This document shows positions 6,984 through 15,004 of a stretch of 15,004 nucleotides of DNA, piece after piece. A model generated the notes under the pieces. It was given only the letters and a program-made list of their open reading frames with translations, was not told the DNA's origin and searched no databases. How positions within the stretch are numbered: the first letter of the stretch is position 1; every line of letters starts with the position of its first letter. The position numbers and the translations under genes are program-made. This DNA is from Rhodospirillum sp. UBA1311 (GTDB lineage Bacteria; Pseudomonadota; Alphaproteobacteria; Rhodospirillales; Rhodospirillaceae): NCBI GenBank assembly GCA_002307145.1, contig DBTR01000091.1:1-15004 (forward strand), given 5' to 3'.

Positions 6984-7574
6984 ATGTACATGCTGATCGA
7001 CAACTACGACAGCTTTACCTACAACCTCTGGCATTACCTGGGCGAGCTCGGGGCCGAAGTCGAGGTGGTGCGCAACGACGCGCTGACCGTCGACGAGGTG
7101 GTCGCCAAGTCGCCGCAAGGGATCATTCTTTCACCGGGTCCCTGCGATCCCGACCGCGCGGGTATTTGCCTGCCGCTGGTGGCGAAGGCGGCCGAGTTGC
7201 GCCTGCCGCTGTTCGGCGTCTGCCTCGGCCATCAGGCGATCGGCCAGGCGTTCGGCGGCAATGTCGTGCGCGCGCCCGAGCCGATGCACGGCAAGGTCTG
7301 CGAGATCCGCCACCGCGGCTCCGACGTATTTTTCGGCATCCCCGATCCATTCCAGGCGACGCGCTACCACTCCCTTCTCGTGGACCGCGCCACCTTCCCC
7401 GCCGCTCTCGAAATCACCGCCACCAGCCCGGACGGCCTGGTCATGGGCCTCGCCCATGCCGAGCTGCCGATCTACGGCGTACAGTTCCACCCCGAGAGCA
7501 TTGCCTCCCAACATGGCCACCAAATCCTGCGCAACTTCCTGACCCTCTCCACCGGGGCCAAGCGCGCAGCCTGA
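6984..7574 (+). CDS. trpG: anthranilate synthase component II (glutamine amidotransferase)
   Basis: TrpG hydrolyses glutamine and channels ammonia to TrpE. The 196-residue product has the class I amidotransferase layout. It starts MYMLIDNYDSFTYNL; the oxyanion-side motif SPGPCDP is at 50-56 and the nucleophile Cys80 sits in FGVCLGHQ. The His169-Glu171 pair is in YGVQFHPES. HSLLV (129-133) is also typical. The frame is open well upstream, but the ATG at 6984 matches the family start and has AGAGGTG about 9 bases upstream. It is the first gene of a trpG-trpD-trpC run, with 20 bases to trpD. The sequence does not show whether it also serves 4-amino-4-deoxychorismate synthesis (a PabA role), which some TrpG proteins do. 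Confidence 0.96.
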   Translation: MYMLIDNYDSFTYNLWHYLGELGAEVEVVRNDALTVDEVVAKSPQGIILSPGPCDPDRAGICLPLVAKAAELRLPLFGVCLGHQAIGQAFGGNVVRAPEPMHGKVCEIRHRGSDVFFGIPDPFQATRYHSLLVDRATFPAALEITATSPDGLVMGLAHAELPIYGVQFHPESIASQHGHQILRNFLTLSTGAKRAA

Positions 7575-7594
7575 CCCGACGAAAGTCCATTCAG

Positions 7595-8623
7595 ATGTCC
7601 GATCTCAAGCCGATCCTCGCCCGCATTGGTGCCGGCGAAACCCTTTCCGAGGCTGAATCCGCCGCCGTTTTCGAGATCATCATGTCGGGCGGCGCGACGC
7701 CCTCGCAGATCGGCGCGCTCCTGATGGCGCTCCGGATGCGCGGCGAGACCGTCGCCGAGATCACCGGCGCGGCGCGCACGATGCGCTCCAAGGCAACCCA
7801 CGTGAAGGCACCGGCAGACGCGGTCGACATCGTCGGCACTGGCGGCGACTGCTCCGGCACCTACAACATTTCGACCGGTGCGGCGCTGGTGATCGCCGCC
7901 TGCGGCGTCACCGTCGCGAAGCACGGCAATAAGGCGCAGACCTCGAAGTCGGGCTCGGCCGACGTGCTGCGCTCGCTCGGCGTCAACCTCGACGCCTCCC
8001 TCGATCTGGTCGAGCGCTCGATCGCCGAGGCGAAGATCGGCTTCCTCCTCGCCACCCGCCATCACAGCGCGATGAAGGAGGTCGGCCCGACCCGCCAGGA
8101 AATCGGCACGCGCACGATCTTCAACATCCTCGGGCCGCTCGCCAACCCGGTCGGCGTCAAGCGGATCATGATTGGCGTCTACGCCCCCGCCCTCACCGAG
8201 CCGCTCGCCGAAGTGCTGGGCAATCTCGGCGCGGATCGCGCCTGGGCGGTGCATGGCTCCGACGGCCTCGACGAAATCACCACCACCGGACCGACCAAGG
8301 TTTCCGAGTGGAGGGATGGCAAGGTCACCACCTTCACCATCACCCCGGAAGAGGCCGGACTTTCCCGCGTCGCGCCGGAGTGCCTGAAGGGCGGCGACCC
8401 GGCGCACAACGCCGCCGCGTTGCGCGCGGTGCTGGAGGCCAAGGTTCCGGCCGAACTGACGCCGCTGCGTGAGATCATCGCCCTCAACGCCGCCGCCGTG
8501 CTGGTGATCGCCGACATCGTTCCGACACTGAAAGACGGCGTCGCGATGGCGCTCGACGCAATGAAGACCGGCGCGGCCAAGGCGGTGCTGGCGAACTTCG
8601 TGCGCATCACCAACGGAGGCTGA
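7595..8623 (+). CDS. trpD: anthranilate phosphoribosyltransferase
   Basis: TrpD joins anthranilate to phosphoribosyl pyrophosphate (PRPP). It is a 342-residue protein of normal length with an N-terminal helical domain (1-70) and the PRPP-binding core. The core shows DIVGTGGDCSGTYNIST (78-94), VAKHGNKAQTSKSGSADVL (107-125) and GPTRQEIGTRTIFNILGPLANP (about 160-181, the anthranilate and second-metal region). Two small deviations from the commonest sequence are seen. A Cys follows GTGGD where Gly is frequent, and KHGNK replaces the usual KHGNR. Both are mild, and the protein looks functional. It starts 20 bases after trpG and ends 3 bases before trpC, so the three genes should share one transcript. 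The ribosome binding site (GAAAG) is weak. Confidence 0.97.
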   Translation: MSDLKPILARIGAGETLSEAESAAVFEIIMSGGATPSQIGALLMALRMRGETVAEITGAARTMRSKATHVKAPADAVDIVGTGGDCSGTYNISTGAALVIAACGVTVAKHGNKAQTSKSGSADVLRSLGVNLDASLDLVERSIAEAKIGFLLATRHHSAMKEVGPTRQEIGTRTIFNILGPLANPVGVKRIMIGVYAPALTEPLAEVLGNLGADRAWAVHGSDGLDEITTTGPTKVSEWRDGKVTTFTITPEEAGLSRVAPECLKGGDPAHNAAALRAVLEAKVPAELTPLREIIALNAAAVLVIADIVPTLKDGVAMALDAMKTGAAKAVLANFVRITNGG

Positions 8624-8626
8624 GGC

Positions 8627-9424
8627 GTGGCCGACATTCTCGCCCGGATCGTCGAGACCAAGCGCGGCGAAGTCGCCGAAGCCAAGCGCGCGGTGCCGCT
8701 CGCACGCCTCATCGACGAGGCCGCGCGCCAGGCCGCCCCGCGCGGGTTCGCCCGCGCGCTCGACGCCAAAGTGGCGGATGGCGGCTTCGGCCTGATCGCC
8801 GAAATCAAGAAAGCCTCGCCTTCGGCTGGCCTGATCCGCCCCGACTTCGATCCGGCGGCGCTCGCCCGCGCCTATCTCGCTGGAGGTGCGGCCTGCCTTT
8901 CAGTCCTCACCGACACGCCCTACTTCCAGGGCAGCCGCGCGGCGCTCGAAGCGGCGCGCGGTGCGGTGGATTTACCGATCCTACGCAAGGACTTCATGAT
9001 TGACGTTTATCAGGTGGTTGAAGCCCGCGCATGGGGCGCGGACTGCATTCTCCTGATCATGGCGGCGCTCGACGACGACGCCGCGCGCGATCTCGAACAG
9101 GCCGCGATCGACCTCGGGCTCGACGTTCTGGTGGAAATCCACGACCGCGACGAGTTCGAGCACGCGCTCAAGCTCAAGAGTCGCCTGCTCGGGGTCAACA
9201 ACCGCAACCTCAAGATCATGACCACCGATCTCGCCACCACCGAGACCCTGGCTGAAATCTGCCCTCCCGACCGCGTCCTGGTGGCGGAGAGCGGCCTCAA
9301 GACCCGCGCCGACCTCGACCGCATGGCGAAGGTCGGCGCAAAACGGTTCCTCGTCGGCGAATCCCTGATGCGGCAGGCCGACGTCGCCGCCGCGACGCGT
9401 ACGCTGCTGACCGGGACCGCTTGA
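8627..9424 (+). CDS. trpC: indole-3-glycerol-phosphate synthase
   Basis: TrpC closes the indole ring to give indole-3-glycerol phosphate. The 265-residue TIM-barrel protein is stand-alone, not fused to TrpF. Active-site residues are visible: Glu59 and Lys61 in IAEIKKASPS, Lys121 in LRKDFMID, Glu170 in LVEIHD, Asn191/192 in GVNNRNL and Glu221-Ser222 in VAESGL. The phosphate-binding end is FLVGESLM (241-248). Translation starts at GTG 8627, with GGAGG inside the trpD end, 7 bases upstream. trpC is the last gene of the trpGDC run. trpF, trpB and trpA, which would complete the pathway, are not in the window. moaC and moeA, often found next in Alphaproteobacteria, are missing, and lexA follows directly. 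Confidence 0.97.
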   Translation: MADILARIVETKRGEVAEAKRAVPLARLIDEAARQAAPRGFARALDAKVADGGFGLIAEIKKASPSAGLIRPDFDPAALARAYLAGGAACLSVLTDTPYFQGSRAALEAARGAVDLPILRKDFMIDVYQVVEARAWGADCILLIMAALDDDAARDLEQAAIDLGLDVLVEIHDRDEFEHALKLKSRLLGVNNRNLKIMTTDLATTETLAEICPPDRVLVAESGLKTRADLDRMAKVGAKRFLVGESLMRQADVAAATRTLLTGTA

Positions 9425-9430
9425 AGAGAC

Positions 9431-9459
9431 TTGCATTCATCCGCGAACTTAAGTAGAAC
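9431..9459 (+). promoter_or_regulatory. lexA promoter with overlapping SOS box (LexA operator)
   Basis: GAAC-TTAAGTA-GAAC at 9445-9459 is an exact match to the alphaproteobacterial LexA operator GAAC-N7-GAAC. It overlaps a promoter TTGCAT (9431-9436), 17 bases, TAGAAC (9454-9459), so bound LexA would cover the -10 and most of the spacer. The site lies 55 bases before the lexA start and argues for LexA autoregulation. I found no second such box in the window. Confidence 0.88.
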
Positions 9460-9460
9460 A

Positions 9461-9493
9461 AAAGGCGACTGCGTGTGCAACGCAGCCGCCTTT
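9461..9493 (+). terminator. long hairpin at the trpC-lexA junction, probable trpGDC terminator
   Basis: AAAGGCGACTGCGT (9461-9474) pairs with ACGCAGCCGCCTTT (9480-9493) around a 5-base loop, with one A/C mismatch in 14. TTTATTCCTT forms a modest U-rich tail. It begins one base after the SOS box, so it can end the trp transcript. It would also fall at the very 5' end of the lexA message, whose predicted start is near 9466. Confidence 0.6.
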
Positions 9494-9513
9494 ATTCCTT
9501 CGCGGGGTGCCCC

Positions 9514-10218
9514 ATGCTGACCGTCAAGCAACGTGACCTGTTGTTGTTGATCGACCGCCATCTGAAGGCGTCGGGCGTGGTGCCATCCTTCGACGAGATG
9601 AAGGATGCGCTTGGCCTGCGCTCGAAGTCTGGCATCCATCGGCTGATCACCAGTCTTGAGGAACGCGGCTTCATCCGCCGCCTGCCCCACCGCGCCCGCG
9701 CGCTGGAGATCATCAAGCTGCCGGAAGGCATCTCCTCCGAACCCGCGCCGGAACCGGCGGCGGCATTTCACCCCAACGTGATCGCGGGTGGCTTCAAGCG
9801 CCAGATCGCAGGTGCGCCGGTCGCCGAGCATTCCGAAGCGGTCTCGGTGCCGCTCTATGGCAAGATCGCCGCAGGCACCCCGATCGAGGCGCTCAGCGAC
9901 CTCACCGCCTCCATCGACATTCCCGCCTCGATGCTCACCGGCGGCGAGCACTATGCCCTCACAGTCGAAGGCGATTCGATGATCGAGGCCGGAATCTTCG
10001 ACGGCGACACCGTGCTGATCCGCAAGACCGACACGGTGGAAAACGGCGCGATCGTCGTCGCCCTCGTCGACCAGAACGAGGCGACGCTGAAACGCCTGCG
10101 CCGCAAGGGCGAATCCATCGCGCTGGAGCCCGCCAACCCGCGCTACGAAACCCGGATCTTCGGGCCGGATCGGGTGTCGGTGCAGGGCCGCCTCGTCGGA
10201 CTGCTGCGCCGCTACTGA
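9514..10218 (+). CDS. lexA: LexA repressor, SOS regulator
   Basis: LexA represses DNA-damage genes and cuts itself when RecA filaments form. The 234-residue product has a winged helix-turn-helix domain (1-70) with the alphaproteobacterial pattern SFDEMKDALGLRSKSGIHRL. A linker of about 45 residues follows, then the S24 peptidase domain. The cleavage bond is Ala120-Gly121 in KIAAGTP. The catalytic Ser155 is in VEGDSMIEAG and Lys193 in ATLKRL. I start at ATG 9514 (MLTVKQRDLL), the family start. An in-frame GTG at 9475 lies in the hairpin loop and is rejected. The ribosome binding region is weak and lies in a small GGGG-TG-CCCC palindrome (9504-9513). It follows trpC and precedes ada. Confidence 0.97.
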   Translation: MLTVKQRDLLLLIDRHLKASGVVPSFDEMKDALGLRSKSGIHRLITSLEERGFIRRLPHRARALEIIKLPEGISSEPAPEPAAAFHPNVIAGGFKRQIAGAPVAEHSEAVSVPLYGKIAAGTPIEALSDLTASIDIPASMLTGGEHYALTVEGDSMIEAGIFDGDTVLIRKTDTVENGAIVVALVDQNEATLKRLRRKGESIALEPANPRYETRIFGPDRVSVQGRLVGLLRRY

Positions 10219-10230
10219 ATTTGAAAGCAA
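10218..10230 (+). promoter_or_regulatory. candidate Ada-binding site upstream of ada
   Basis: AAT-TTGAAA-GCAA fits exactly the consensus AAT-N6-GCAA described for methylated Ada sites in E. coli ada and aidB promoters. It starts on the last base of the lexA stop codon. About 9 bases downstream a poor -35 (GTGTTT, 10239-10244) and a poor -10 (TACGCT, 10262-10267), 17 bases apart, would suit an activator-dependent promoter. A GCGGAG/CTCCGC hairpin (10234-10253) overlaps this region. The site match is seen; the function is inferred. Confidence 0.4.
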
Positions 10231-10303
10231 GGTGCGGAGTGTTTCGCCTCCGCCCTCGCCCTACGCTTGCCGTATCGACAACCGGTCGAAGGAGCAATGC
10301 GCC

Positions 10304-11374
<1,071 letters not shown>

Positions 11375-12265
11375 ATGGACGCGACCTGCAGCATTCCCTT
11401 GCCCGGCGACTATCGCGTCGGTGACGTCCTCGCCTTCCATCGCCGCGACGTGCAGACTATTGCCGAGCGGGTGGAAAACGATGAAATCGCCAAGGGTCTG
11501 CTCTGGGAAGGCAGGCCCGCCTGCCTCCGGATCGCCCTTAAGTCCGGCAGGGCCGAGGTTGTGCTCGCCGTCGATGGCGGCATCGCGGATGCGGCAGCGG
11601 TCGAACGGATGGCGCGGCGGATGCTCGGCCTGACCCAGGATATCGCACGCTTCGAACGGGATTTCGCCGACCATCCGGAAATCGGCGCGGTGGTCGCGCG
11701 GCGCAAGGGTCTGCGAGTGCCCGCCACGGCGACGCCGTTCGAAGCGATCACCTGGGCGATCACCGGCCAGCAAATCAGCGTCGGCGCCGCCACCTCGATC
11801 CGCCGCCGCCTGATCCAGGCCGTCGACGTCCGCCACTCCGGCGGCCTGTGGTGCTATCCCGATGCCGACCACATCCTCCGGCTCACCGAGGAAGGCCTCC
11901 GCCCCCTCGGCTTTTCCGCAGCCAAGGCACGGACGATCCAGGCCCTCAGCGAAGCCGTGGCGAGCGGCGAACTGCCTCTCGATACCTGGACGACCGCGCC
12001 CGATGCCGAGGAAATCCGCAGGCGCTTGCGAGAGGTACGCGGCATCGGCCCCTGGACGATCAGCTACGCGCTGCTGCGCGGCTTCGGCTGGCTCGACGGT
12101 TCGCTGCACGGCGACGTCGCGGTCCGGCGCAACCTCCAAGTCCTTCTCGGGCGCGCCGACAAGCTCACCGAGGCCGAAACCGAGGCCTGGCTCGCACCGT
12201 TCTCGCCGTGGCGCGCAATGGTCGCGGCGCACCTCTGGATGATGCAAGCCGACGACGGCTACTGA
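11375..12265 (+). CDS. alkA: DNA-3-methyladenine glycosylase II (AlkA type)
   Basis: This base-excision enzyme removes alkylated purines such as 3-methyladenine. The 296-residue product has an AlkA-like N-terminal beta domain (about 1-90) and a helix-hairpin-helix glycosylase fold. Motifs are ATPFEAITWAITGQQISV (119-136), the hairpin LREVRGIGPWTISYALLRG (218-236) and GSLHGDVAVRR (242-252). Asp247 of the last aligns with the catalytic Asp238 of E. coli AlkA. It starts with ATG directly after the ada TGA (TGAATGG), with GGGAGAGGAG just before, and so is coupled to ada. The pairing fits one alkylation-damage operon: Ada senses and repairs methylation, and AlkA excises other lesions. Its last 7 bases overlap the 3' end of comEC on the other strand. 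Confidence 0.95.
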   Translation: MDATCSIPLPGDYRVGDVLAFHRRDVQTIAERVENDEIAKGLLWEGRPACLRIALKSGRAEVVLAVDGGIADAAAVERMARRMLGLTQDIARFERDFADHPEIGAVVARRKGLRVPATATPFEAITWAITGQQISVGAATSIRRRLIQAVDVRHSGGLWCYPDADHILRLTEEGLRPLGFSAAKARTIQALSEAVASGELPLDTWTTAPDAEEIRRRLREVRGIGPWTISYALLRGFGWLDGSLHGDVAVRRNLQVLLGRADKLTEAETEAWLAPFSPWRAMVAAHLWMMQADDGY

Positions 12266-14328
12266 CCGTCGTCGCCATCCTCCGTCTCGCCACGCGAAAC
12301 TCCCCAGGGCCGCCGCCCCTGCCGCAGGAAGACGCTGTCGAGCCGGGCAATCCGCCCGTCTTCATCAAGCCAGAGCGCGAGCGCGCCCGAGCGCTCCAGG
12401 TCTTCCGCATCGAACAGTGTCGCGCCGCAAGCCGCGCGCGCCGCACCGGGCACCGGGAACCGCGCCACCACCACCACCGCCTCGCCACAATCGTCGCCGA
12501 GAGTCGCGCTGGCGGTGCTGCGCGCGATCGTCCAGCCGCGTGGTACGGTCGCGGCGCAACCTTCCGCATCGCATTTCCAACCAACGCCCGGCGTCATCGG
12601 CAACCCGGTCTGGCCGCGCCACACCGCGCGCAGAAACGCGGTCCGCCCGCCACCAAGGAAGCCGTACACCTTCGCTTCCCGCACCGCGATCGCCGCACCG
12701 CGATCGGCGATCAGAACATCCGGCGGCGGCCGCATCCAGGGCGATGCGATCCCCGCGATCACCGCCACGAGCGCCAACGCACGCGTCCGGCCGAAGCCGA
12801 GGCAGAGCCAAAGCCCGCCCGCCGCGCAGAGCGCCAGGCCGAAGTCGGGCATCTGCGCGGCTTCGAGGAGATGCCCGGGCCACGACGACACCCGCGCGGC
12901 GACGCCGTCGATCCAGCCGATCCCCCAGGCCATGCAGCGCAGGGGAAACTCCTCCAGCCCGAATGGCATGGCGAGGATCGAGATCACCCCCCAGGGCATC
13001 ACCCAAAGCCCGAGGGGCGGAACGCCGAGCAGATTGGCGGGTAAGCTGTGGACCGCGATCCGCCCGAAATGGTAAAGCGCGAACGGTGCGGTCGCGACCG
13101 TTGCGATCGCGGTGGACGCAAGGGTGCCACCGAGCGCGACTACGGGGATGCGCAGCCACCCCGGCCAGCCGAAAAGGCCGAACCGCAGCGCCGCGAGTTG
13201 ATAGGTGGAAATCAGCGCCACCACCGCGCCGAACGACATCTGAAAGCTCGGTCCGACGACCGATTCCGGATCGCGGATCGCCACCACCAGCGCTGCGATA
13301 CCGACGAGGCGAAGCGAGAACGGCGAGCGGTCGAGCATGATCGCGGTGAGGGCGATGGTGGTCATCATCCAGGCCCTCTGGGTCGGCACCGAGCCGCCGG
13401 AAAGCAGCAGGTAAAGCGTCGTCAGCACCAGGGCGAATGCCGCCGCCCACTTCTTGATCGGGTGGCGCAATGCGAGCGCCGGGATCAACGCGAGTCCGCG
13501 CCGCATCACCAGGAACGCGAGCCCGGCGAACAGGCTCATGTGCAAGCCGGAAATCGACAGCATGTGGGCGATGCCGGACTCCCGATAATCCCGCATCACG
13601 TTTTGCGGGATCGCCCCGGTGTCGCCCATCACCAGCGCGGCTGCGACCCCGGCGCGAGCGTCGCCTTCGGGGAAGCTCGAAAGGATGCGTTGACGGACTC
13701 GCTGCCGCTAGGATTCGACTTTCGCATGAAACGCGGCGACGCCGAGATCCGACGGCGGCGGCGCGAGGGTGCGCCAGTCGGAAGTCGCGAATCCAACCGC
13801 GCCCAAGCCCTGGAACCAGGCGCGGCGCGGCAGGTCGAAGCCATCCGGATGGAGCGGCGGAAGCGGCGGCGAAAGACGCGCGGTGAGGCCGATCAGTTCT
13901 CCCGCGCGGGGCTCGCCGAAGCGCGCCGGAATCAGTACGCGGATCGTCATCGGATCGGCACGCCCGACGATCTGCGCGTCGGCGAGCACCACGCGCACGC
14001 CGTTGGAGCGGAGTTCGAGGCTTTCCACGCGGCCGGAGACCGTCGCGGCGGCCATCCCTTCGGCGAGCGCGCCCGGCGCACGATGCGCGGCCCAAGCGGT
14101 CCAGGCCGCACCGGCGAGGAACACCGTCGACGCTAGGGCAATCGCGGTGACTCTCCAGCCGCCGCGCCAGCGCGCGACGAGAGCGACTCCCGCCGTGCAG
14201 CCGAGCGCCGCGGCCCATTCCCGCCAGCCGGGTTCGAGCGGCGCGGCGAGATACGTCGCGACCCCCGCGACGAAGATCCACGGCGCCCATTCCCCCCAAC
14301 CGGCGGTCGCGCGCGGCGCGTCCTCCAT
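12259..14328 (-). pseudogene. comEC: ComEC/Rec2-family DNA uptake channel, interrupted by one in-frame TAG
   Basis: ComEC forms the inner-membrane channel for single-stranded DNA in natural transformation. The frame has 689 codons, the family's usual size. It begins MEDAPRATAGWGEW at an ATG complementary to 14326-14328, where the ribosome binding site (AAGGAG) abuts the ATG; a TTG at 14379 is the alternative. Codons 1-206 hold N-terminal membrane helices (about 14-30, 36-52, 59-80) and the DUF4131 region (GFDLPRRAWFQGLGAVGF, 163-180). Codon 207 is TAG. From codon 208 the same frame continues RQRVRQRILSSFPEGDARAG into the Competence domain, with HMLSISGLHM at 255-264 and many membrane helices. 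The C-terminal part (about 550-689) contains LIADRGAAIAV but no recognisable metallo-beta-lactamase metal motif, as I recall for other alphaproteobacterial members. The gene converges on alkA, overlapping by 7 bases, and is divergent from gltX. If TAG is read as stop, the channel core is lost unless translation restarts downstream, for example near 13632. Confidence 0.85.
13708..13710 (-). other. in-frame amber codon inside comEC (codon 207)
   Basis: The plus-strand CTA at 13708-13710 reads TAG on the comEC strand, between ...AFHAKVES and RQRVRQRIL.... The open frames on both sides are in the same phase, so no frameshift is involved and the rest of the gene stays open. A single base change from TGG (Trp), CAG (Gln) or TTG (Leu) would explain it. 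The normal comEC stop at 12259-12261 is also TAG. Confidence 0.9.
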
Positions 14329-14479
14329 CTCCTTCCCCCGACAGGCTTTCCGAACCGCGGATGGTGTGATAAAAACCAAGCCGTTCGTGCGATCCGAGAG
14401 TACCCGATTTTCGCCGCCGAACCCATCCCGCCCACCGTGGCGGATACTTTCTCTTCCGACTGACAGGCTAGTGTTCGCA

Positions 14480-15004
14480 ATGAGCGTCGTGACTCGTTTC
14501 GCTCCGTCGCCGACGGGGTTCCTTCACATCGGCGGTGCCCGCACCGCCCTGTTCAACTGGCTGTTCGCGCGGCACCACGGTGGGCGCTTCCTGCTCCGCA
14601 TCGAGGACACGGATCGCGAACGCTCGACGCAAGCCGCGGTCGACGCGATCTTCGACGGCCTGTCGTGGCTGGGGCTCGACTGGGACGAAGAGCCGGTGAT
14701 GCAGTTCGAGCGCGCCGCGCACCACGCCGAGGTCGCGCGCAAGCTGATCGAAACCGGGCATGCGTACCACTGCTATTGCTCGCCCGAGGAACTCACGCAG
14801 ATGCGCGAGGAGCAGAAGGCCGCAGGCCTGCCGATGCGCTACGACGGCCGCTGGCGCGACCGCGACCCCGCCGAGGCGCCGGCGGGCGTTAGGCCGGTGA
14901 TCCGCCTGCGGGCGCGCCAGGACGGCGAGACGATCGTCGACGACAAGGTGCAGGGCAAGGTCGTCTTCGCCAACAAAGAGCTCGACGACCTCGTGCTGCT
15001 GCGT
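14480..15004 (+). CDS. gltX: glutamyl-tRNA synthetase, N-terminal part (runs off the right edge)
   Basis: GltX charges tRNA-Glu (and in many Alphaproteobacteria also tRNA-Gln, later amidated). The first 175 codons are present. The start MSVVTRFAPSPTGFLHIGGA contains the class I synthetase HIGH-type motif as HIGG at residues 16-19. LLRIEDTDRERS (38-49) is the conserved amino-acid/ATP-site segment. CYC (98-100) is present, but the partner Cys/His pair of the E. coli zinc site is not seen in the following residues. The KMSKS loop and anticodon-binding domains lie outside the window. The ATG at 14480 is chosen from the family start; the upstream ribosome binding site is weak. It is divergent from comEC across about 150 bases, in which I see no convincing promoter. 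comEC next to gltX is a common alphaproteobacterial arrangement. Confidence 0.96.
   Translation, partial: MSVVTRFAPSPTGFLHIGGARTALFNWLFARHHGGRFLLRIEDTDRERSTQAAVDAIFDGLSWLGLDWDEEPVMQFERAAHHAEVARKLIETGHAYHCYCSPEELTQMREEQKAAGLPMRYDGRWRDRDPAEAPAGVRPVIRLRARQDGETIVDDKVQGKVVFANKELDDLVLLR

Noticed and set aside
9475..9513. Upstream GTG start for lexA
   Set aside because: It lies in the loop of the hairpin and adds residues not found at the start of LexA proteins, and the family begins at MLTVKQ.
10219..10303. SOS box in front of ada
   Set aside because: No GAAC-N7-GAAC or GTTC-N7-GTTC is present between lexA and ada. Any SOS effect on ada would have to come by readthrough from lexA.
13632..13740. 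Frameshift as the cause of the comEC split
   Set aside because: The two parts are in the same reading phase and the residues between them fit the family, so only the TAG interrupts the gene.
12365..14299. 644-codon frame on the minus strand overlapping comEC in another phase, which is not broken by the TAG
   Set aside because: The translation is Arg-rich with no membrane helices or family motifs, whereas the comEC frame shows clear family sequence on both sides of the TAG. It is not an alternative gene and does not rescue comEC.

Overview
The window is a GC-rich chromosomal segment from an alphaproteobacterium, most plausibly Rhodospirillales-like. The placement rests on three things. First, the gene neighbourhoods tpiA-secG-pyrG, ppiD-trpE and trpGDC-lexA-comEC-gltX are typical of Alphaproteobacteria. 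Second, the LexA N-terminus is of the alphaproteobacterial type (MLTVKQ...SFDEMK...RSKSGIHRL). Third, a perfect alphaproteobacterial SOS box, GAAC-N7-GAAC, lies upstream of lexA. I cannot name a genus from sequence alone. There are no tRNA or rRNA genes, CRISPR arrays, insertion sequences or integrases.

Layout. Positions 1-1974 (minus strand) hold the 5' part of pyrG (CTP synthase), then secG and tpiA. Reading along the minus strand the order is tpiA, secG, terminator, pyrG. tpiA has a good promoter facing left, and pyrG has its own candidate promoter and a G-rich leader. From 2092 a rightward unit carries ppiD (periplasmic folding factor) and trpE, separated by one base. trpE ends in a terminator hairpin within a cluster of GC-rich hairpins. 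Next comes a minus-strand divergent polysaccharide deacetylase (5757-6812), which separates trpE from trpG. trpG-trpD-trpC (6984-9424) are tightly packed. Together with trpE they give the chorismate-to-indole-glycerol-phosphate steps of tryptophan synthesis, apart from trpF, which is not in the window.

Positions 9431-12265 form a DNA-damage block. lexA sits behind an SOS box that overlaps its promoter. A complete Ada methyltransferase/regulator follows and is translationally coupled to an AlkA-type 3-methyladenine glycosylase. A sequence matching the enterobacterial Ada-binding consensus AAT-N6-GCAA overlaps the lexA stop codon. The SOS regulator and the adaptive-response operon are therefore adjacent but seem to have separate control. 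moaC and moeA, which commonly lie between trpC and lexA in Alphaproteobacteria, are absent here.

comEC (12259-14328, minus) converges on alkA and overlaps it by 7 bases. It is full length but carries a single in-frame TAG at codon 207, with no frameshift and an intact frame on both sides. This is the most unusual feature of the window: a recent nonsense pseudogene, a sequencing error, or readthrough. The 5' part of gltX (glutamyl-tRNA synthetase) runs off the right end. I found no convincing undescribed multi-gene system. The items worth follow-up are the comEC amber codon, the lexA/ada control region and the hairpin cluster between trpE and the deacetylase.
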